From positions 1-48,107 of the forward strand of contig CALVEG010000014.1 in assembly GCA_944326525.1 (NCBI GenBank): a stretch of 48,107 bases of DNA, written 5' to 3'. Below, piece after piece: positions 44,870 through 48,107 of the stretch. Position numbers and translations under genes: made by a program. Within the stretch, counting starts at the first letter, position 1; each line of letters begins with the position of its first letter. Under the pieces are notes generated by a model. The model had not been told where the DNA came from and searched no databases. It saw nothing but the letters and a program-made list of their open reading frames with translations. The stretch is from Candidatus Gastranaerophilales bacterium. GTDB lineage: Bacteria; Cyanobacteriota; Vampirovibrionia; Gastranaerophilales; Gastranaerophilaceae.

Positions 44870-46570
44870 ATGAGTATTTTTAAATTTAACAGACTTAAAA
44901 TTGTCGAACAAATTGCGATAGTTTTCTTTTTTGCGGTTCTTATACCGATGTCTGTAAGTGCTTTTATTATAAACAATGTAAATCAGCAGTCGATAAGATA
45001 TCAGCTTAGAGAATCAGCGGTTTTGATTACCAATATAGTGTCTGATGAAATAGATTTTTTTGCGGACACTATAACAGGAAATCTTGAGCAAATTGCATTT
45101 TCTCTTAAATATTTTAAAAGTCCGGCAAATCGTATTAAATATTTGAAAGATGTTCAAGAAAGTATGCAAAATTGCGAGGAACTTGTTATTGTAGATTCAC
45201 AAGAACAGGCTGATAAAATTCGAGATAACAACAAATCAAATAATAAAGCTACAATTGCAGTTGCTTTAAACAATGGAGAATTTCTTGTTGCAACATATTC
45301 TCTTGTGGATTTGCAAGATGAACTGTTTAGTTCGCTGCAGGATGATAGCAGACAAATTTACGTATTAACTGATGATTATAAGCTTATCGCATCTCACAAT
45401 TTTTCAGAGGAAGATTTTAATAAGACAATATCGCTTCTTCCGAAAAGTTTGAAAGTTGGAAAGCCAGTAATTTTTGGTGATACAAAAAATCAGCCGCTTG
45501 TTTATGTGGCTAAAGATAACCCTAAAATTACAATTATAGTTAATACAACAGAAGCAATTACGGATAGAACAATTTATAAAGGGCGACTTAAAATTATTCT
45601 GTCAATTATCATGGCAACTCTTGTGATTCTTTTTGTGACGGCTTTATATACATTCTATTTATATATCAATATTCGTCAATTGTTTAAAGGAATAATTGCG
45701 CTTTCTAAAGGAAATTATGAACGTCAGATAAGACTTCTTGTGACGGCATTTACTCCGCATGAAATTGTATTTTTGGCACACGAGTTCAATAAAATGGCAA
45801 GTGAAATTTATAAATCTTACAAGCAATTGAAAAAGAATAACAAAGAATTAAAACAATTAAACGAATTTAGGTCAAATCTTATAGATACCGTAAGTCATGA
45901 ATTAAGAACTCCTTTAACAAGTATTCAAGGATATACTTCTCGTTTAATGCGAAATGATATAACAATTGATGATGAAACAAGACAAAAATCTTTGCGAATA
46001 ATCAAGGAGCAATCAGATAGGCTTAAGCGTTTGATAGAGGATTTGTTAACCATTCCAGATATAGAGGGGATGAGATTAAGAACTGATATGGAAAGTGTAT
46101 ATTTACCGGAAGTTTTTGAAACCTCTCGTTTACTTGTAAAAAATAAAGATAACAAAGAAATTATAATAAATGTCGCAGAGGATTTTCCGAATGTTTCAGG
46201 GGACAAGACAAGGCTTGAACAGGTTTTTGTTAATTTAATTGAGAATGCTGTAAAATATGCAAAACCCGAAACGAAAATTGTAGTTGACTCTGCTATTATA
46301 GATAACAAAGCAAAAATTTACGTTAAAAATGAGTGCGAAGTAATTCCGCCAAAACAATTAAAAAGATTATTTGAAAAATTTGTAAGGCTGGATGATAATA
46401 CTACAAGAACCACTAGAGGTACAGGTTTGGGACTGTTTATTGTGAAAGGGCTTATAGAGGCAATGAATGGAACAATTGAGCTTCATTCAGATAAAGAAAT
46501 CGGATTTTGTGCTGAGGTTACATTGAATTTTGCTTCGTCAGATGAGGTTAAAAATGCAGAGGGCAATTGA
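44870..46570 (+). CDS. Membrane sensor histidine kinase with atypical G1 box
   Basis: 566 aa. TM1 (about 14-34), extracytoplasmic sensor domain (35-240), TM2 (about 243-268), HAMP (270-320), HisKA with DTVSHELRTPLTSIQGY (His343) and HATPase with NLIENAVKYA and GTGLGLFIVKGLIEAMNG. The G1 box reads VKNECEVIPP (from about 485) where family members have (D/N)xGxGIP, so both glycines are gone. G2 is intact. Partner of the regulator 3 bp upstream; its end overlaps tadA by 17 bp. Confidence 0.9.
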   Translation: MSIFKFNRLKIVEQIAIVFFFAVLIPMSVSAFIINNVNQQSIRYQLRESAVLITNIVSDEIDFFADTITGNLEQIAFSLKYFKSPANRIKYLKDVQESMQNCEELVIVDSQEQADKIRDNNKSNNKATIAVALNNGEFLVATYSLVDLQDELFSSLQDDSRQIYVLTDDYKLIASHNFSEEDFNKTISLLPKSLKVGKPVIFGDTKNQPLVYVAKDNPKITIIVNTTEAITDRTIYKGRLKIILSIIMATLVILFVTALYTFYLYINIRQLFKGIIALSKGNYERQIRLLVTAFTPHEIVFLAHEFNKMASEIYKSYKQLKKNNKELKQLNEFRSNLIDTVSHELRTPLTSIQGYTSRLMRNDITIDDETRQKSLRIIKEQSDRLKRLIEDLLTIPDIEGMRLRTDMESVYLPEVFETSRLLVKNKDNKEIIINVAEDFPNVSGDKTRLEQVFVNLIENAVKYAKPETKIVVDSAIIDNKAKIYVKNECEVIPPKQLKRLFEKFVRLDDNTTRTTRGTGLGLFIVKGLIEAMNGTIELHSDKEIGFCAEVTLNFASSDEVKNAEGN

Positions 46571-46976
46571 TTATCTAAGGCAAAACGCGAGCGTAAAAGA
46601 AATTCCTGTAGCTGCGATTGTTGTGAAAGATAATGAAATAATTGCTTCAGCTTGTAACAGAAAAGAATCTGAAAATGATGTTACTTCCCATGCTGAAATT
46701 CTTGCAATAAGAGAGGCATCTGAAAAACTCGGAAGATGGAGGCTTGACGATTGTGAGCTTTACGTAACCCTTGAACCTTGTCCTATGTGTGCTTGGGCAA
46801 TTTTGCAATCAAGAATAAAAACTGTCTATTTTGGTTCTTATGATGTAAAATACGGAGCTTTAGGTTCGGTAATTGATTTAAGGGAATTTTCTGATTCCAA
46901 ACCAAAAGTTTGGGGTGGAATTATGGAAAAAGAGTGCGATGAAATTTTGAAGAAATTTTTTGAGGGGCTTCGATGA
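46554..46976 (+). CDS. tadA: tRNA-specific adenosine deaminase
   Basis: Makes inosine 34 in tRNA-Arg(ACG). 140 aa from the ATG at 46554, which follows GAGG by 6 nt; in-frame upstream starts lie inside the kinase gene. Zinc-deaminase motifs HAE (about 46-48) and EPCPMC (74-79), with proton shuttle Glu48. Overlaps the kinase gene by 17 bp and the next gene by 4 bp (ATGA). Confidence 0.92.
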   Translation: MQRAIDYLRQNASVKEIPVAAIVVKDNEIIASACNRKESENDVTSHAEILAIREASEKLGRWRLDDCELYVTLEPCPMCAWAILQSRIKTVYFGSYDVKYGALGSVIDLREFSDSKPKVWGGIMEKECDEILKKFFEGLR

Positions 46977-47731
46977 TTACGAAAGAAAAAATGGATGAGC
47001 TTGTTAAAAAATATGAAACGGAAAATTTTATTTCTCCTGATCCGATAAGTATTCCGCACAAGTTTCAGGATAAAAAAGATATAGAAATTGCTGGGTTTAT
47101 TTCTTCGCTTGTAGCATATGGAAGCAGGAAAGTTTTTTTGAAAAAACTTGACGAACTTTTTAAAATTGCTAATAATGAACCGCTGAATTTTATTCTTAAT
47201 TTTGAACCTGAAATGATTGGAGATTTTAATTACAGATTTGGAAAACCTAAAGATTTTGCGGAAATTTTTAAGATTTTGCGCAATTTATATGAAAAAGACG
47301 GCGGACTTGAAGAACTTTTTAAATATGGTTACGGCTTGACTGACACGATTGACGGGCGAGTTGAGAAAATGTTTGAAGTTGTGACGGATTATTTTTATTC
47401 AAGAGTTTCTAAAAATGCTGGTCAAGGGTTTTATTTTATGATTCCTGATCCGAGAAACGGCGGAGCGATGAAAAGAATGTGTATGTACTTAAGATGGATG
47501 GTAAGAAAACCGCCAGTGGATTTTGGGGTTTGGAATTTTATGCCGCAGTCTGAACTTTTGATTCCGCTGGATGTTCATGTTGCAAGAATTTCAAGAGAAA
47601 TGGGGCTTTTAACAAGAAAGCAGAATGATTTTAAAGCAGTGTTGGAATTAACCGAAAATCTTAAAAAGTTTGATGCAGAAGACCCCGCAAAGTATGATTT
47701 TGCAATGTTCGGACTTGGAGTTAATCAATAG
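46973..47731 (+). CDS. TIGR02757-type conserved protein
   Basis: 252 aa. IEIAGFISSLVAYGSRKVFLKKL, RFGKPKDFAEIFK, RNGGAMKRMCMYLRWMVRK, DFGVWNFMPQSELLIPLDVH and YDFAMFGLGVNQ match the uncharacterised TIGR02757/DUF2400 family, whose layout is distantly like helix-hairpin-helix DNA glycosylases (LDVHVARIS). Last gene of RR-kinase-tadA. Function unproven; DNA or RNA binding is likely from the fold. Confidence 0.85.
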   Translation: MITKEKMDELVKKYETENFISPDPISIPHKFQDKKDIEIAGFISSLVAYGSRKVFLKKLDELFKIANNEPLNFILNFEPEMIGDFNYRFGKPKDFAEIFKILRNLYEKDGGLEELFKYGYGLTDTIDGRVEKMFEVVTDYFYSRVSKNAGQGFYFMIPDPRNGGAMKRMCMYLRWMVRKPPVDFGVWNFMPQSELLIPLDVHVARISREMGLLTRKQNDFKAVLELTENLKKFDAEDPAKYDFAMFGLGVNQ

Positions 47732-47745
47732 TTAATTATAAATAT

Positions 47746-48030
47746 GGTACGTCGTTTGACGCACCGAATTTATAATATTAATTAATTTAAGCCTCCGGCG
47801 GGTCTTGTGCAGACGGCAGTCGCTTTTGCGGAAAAGCGACGCAAACCGCGCCCTGCACTACGTTCGCTAATCATTTGTAATTGTTTCACCCAAAGCAAGC
47901 AAACTCGCTTCGCTCAGACAAAGCTTGCTTATGAAGTTGTGAAACAAAACAATGTTTGCTCACTTCGTGAAGGGCGATTATTTTAAATCGAAAAATTTTG
48001 AATAATATGGCATAAAAAAGTTTAATGGAT
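47746..48030. repeat. Interspersed hairpin-rich repeat, copy 2 (complete 285-bp unit)
   Basis: Starts with the palindrome GGTACGTCGTTTGACGCACC (47746-47765), an AT-rich spacer, core 47791-47981 and an AT-rich tail. Hairpins: GTCT/AGAC (47802-47805, 47811-47814), GTCGCTTTT-GCGG-AAAAGCGAC (47819-47840), TTGTTTCAC/GTGAAACAA (47881-47889, 47939-47947) around AAGCAAGC/GCTTGCTT (47893-47900, 47923-47930), TCAC-TTC-GTGA (47960-47970). Relative to copy 1 the core has 12 substitutions after its first 10 bp or so, with no stem broken. It fills the stretch after the last gene. Confidence 0.9.
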
Positions 48031-48107
48031 GGTGCGTCGTTTGACGCACCGAATTTATAATATTAATTAATTTAAGCCTCCGGCGGGTCTTGTGCAGACG
48101 GCAGTCG
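48031..48107. repeat. Interspersed repeat, copy 3 (cut by the window end)
   Basis: Begins GGTGCGTCGTTTGACGCACC at 48031, exactly 285 bp after copy 2, and matches its first 77 bp with a single difference (G for A in the palindrome, which restores the perfect stem). Shows a tandem array that runs past the window. Confidence 0.92.

Noticed and set aside
47746-48107. CRISPR array
   Set aside because: The unit is 285 bp with no short repeat-spacer pattern and no cas genes nearby.
1-48107. tRNA, rRNA, insertion sequence or prophage genes
   Set aside because: None recognised on reading intergenic spaces and all protein frames; no transposase, integrase or phage structural protein is present.

Overview
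This is an AT-rich, densely coded bacterial chromosome segment with housekeeping genes on both strands and no phage, plasmid or integrase genes. It best fits a non-photosynthetic relative of cyanobacteria, of the gut Gastranaerophilales/Vampirovibrionia ('Melainabacteria') type. The support is a cyanobacteria-like GyrA C-terminal domain, HEAT (phycobilisome-lyase-like) repeats without photosynthesis genes, the MEP isoprenoid gene ispD, a zinc-type L28, and two proteins with an Asn-rich N-terminus followed by an F-x-G motif. This assignment is inference; no rRNA gene is present.

Layout. 1-3.2 kb (-): proB-proA-tyrA. 3.2-3.65 kb: a structured interspersed repeat. 3.65-9.2 kb: a pterin-dependent methyltransferase, a large periplasmic TPR protein that seems to start at ATT, a putative lipoprotein, a radical SAM protein (-) and a small calcium-loop protein. 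9.2-13.8 kb: gyrA (-), divergent from holA-holB. 13.9-17.8 kb: orphan histidine kinase, HEAT-repeat protein, ispD (-), rpmB. 17.8-20 kb (-): three secreted TonB-C-like paralogues. 20.1-23.5 kb: MerR-like regulator, recA, a repeat-rich extracytoplasmic protein, an HTH/zinc-ribbon protein. 23.5-28.5 kb (-): GH13 amylase-like protein, TPR protein, metallophosphoesterase, MBL-fold hydrolase, TPR lipoprotein. 28.6-33.5 kb (+): ROK kinase, a GT9 glycosyltransferase broken by one in-frame TGA, a GAF-GGDEF-HD-GYP protein, thiL. 33.5-37.3 kb (-): grpE-dnaJ-propeller-O-methyltransferase. 37.4-44 kb (-): mfd-PPIase and murA-RWYDxDP protein. 44.1-47.7 kb (+): response regulator, histidine kinase, tadA and a TIGR02757-type gene. 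47.7 kb to the end: two copies, the second cut by the window edge, of the repeat seen at 3.3 kb, in tandem with a 285-bp period.

The main non-routine signals are: (1) a roughly 190-bp hairpin-rich repeat core framed by the palindrome GGTGCGTC-GTTT-GACGCACC, whose copies differ almost only in loops; (2) at least six genes with a TATAAT-like -10 box exactly 6 nt before the ATG and no Shine-Dalgarno, which predicts leaderless mRNAs; (3) an apparent ATT start codon on the 696-aa TPR gene; (4) a single UGA replacing the conserved Gly of the GT9 Asp-Ser-Gly motif, with the rest of the frame intact; and (5) several signalling or enzyme domains with altered key residues (HD-GYP, one kinase G1 box, GH13 region I).
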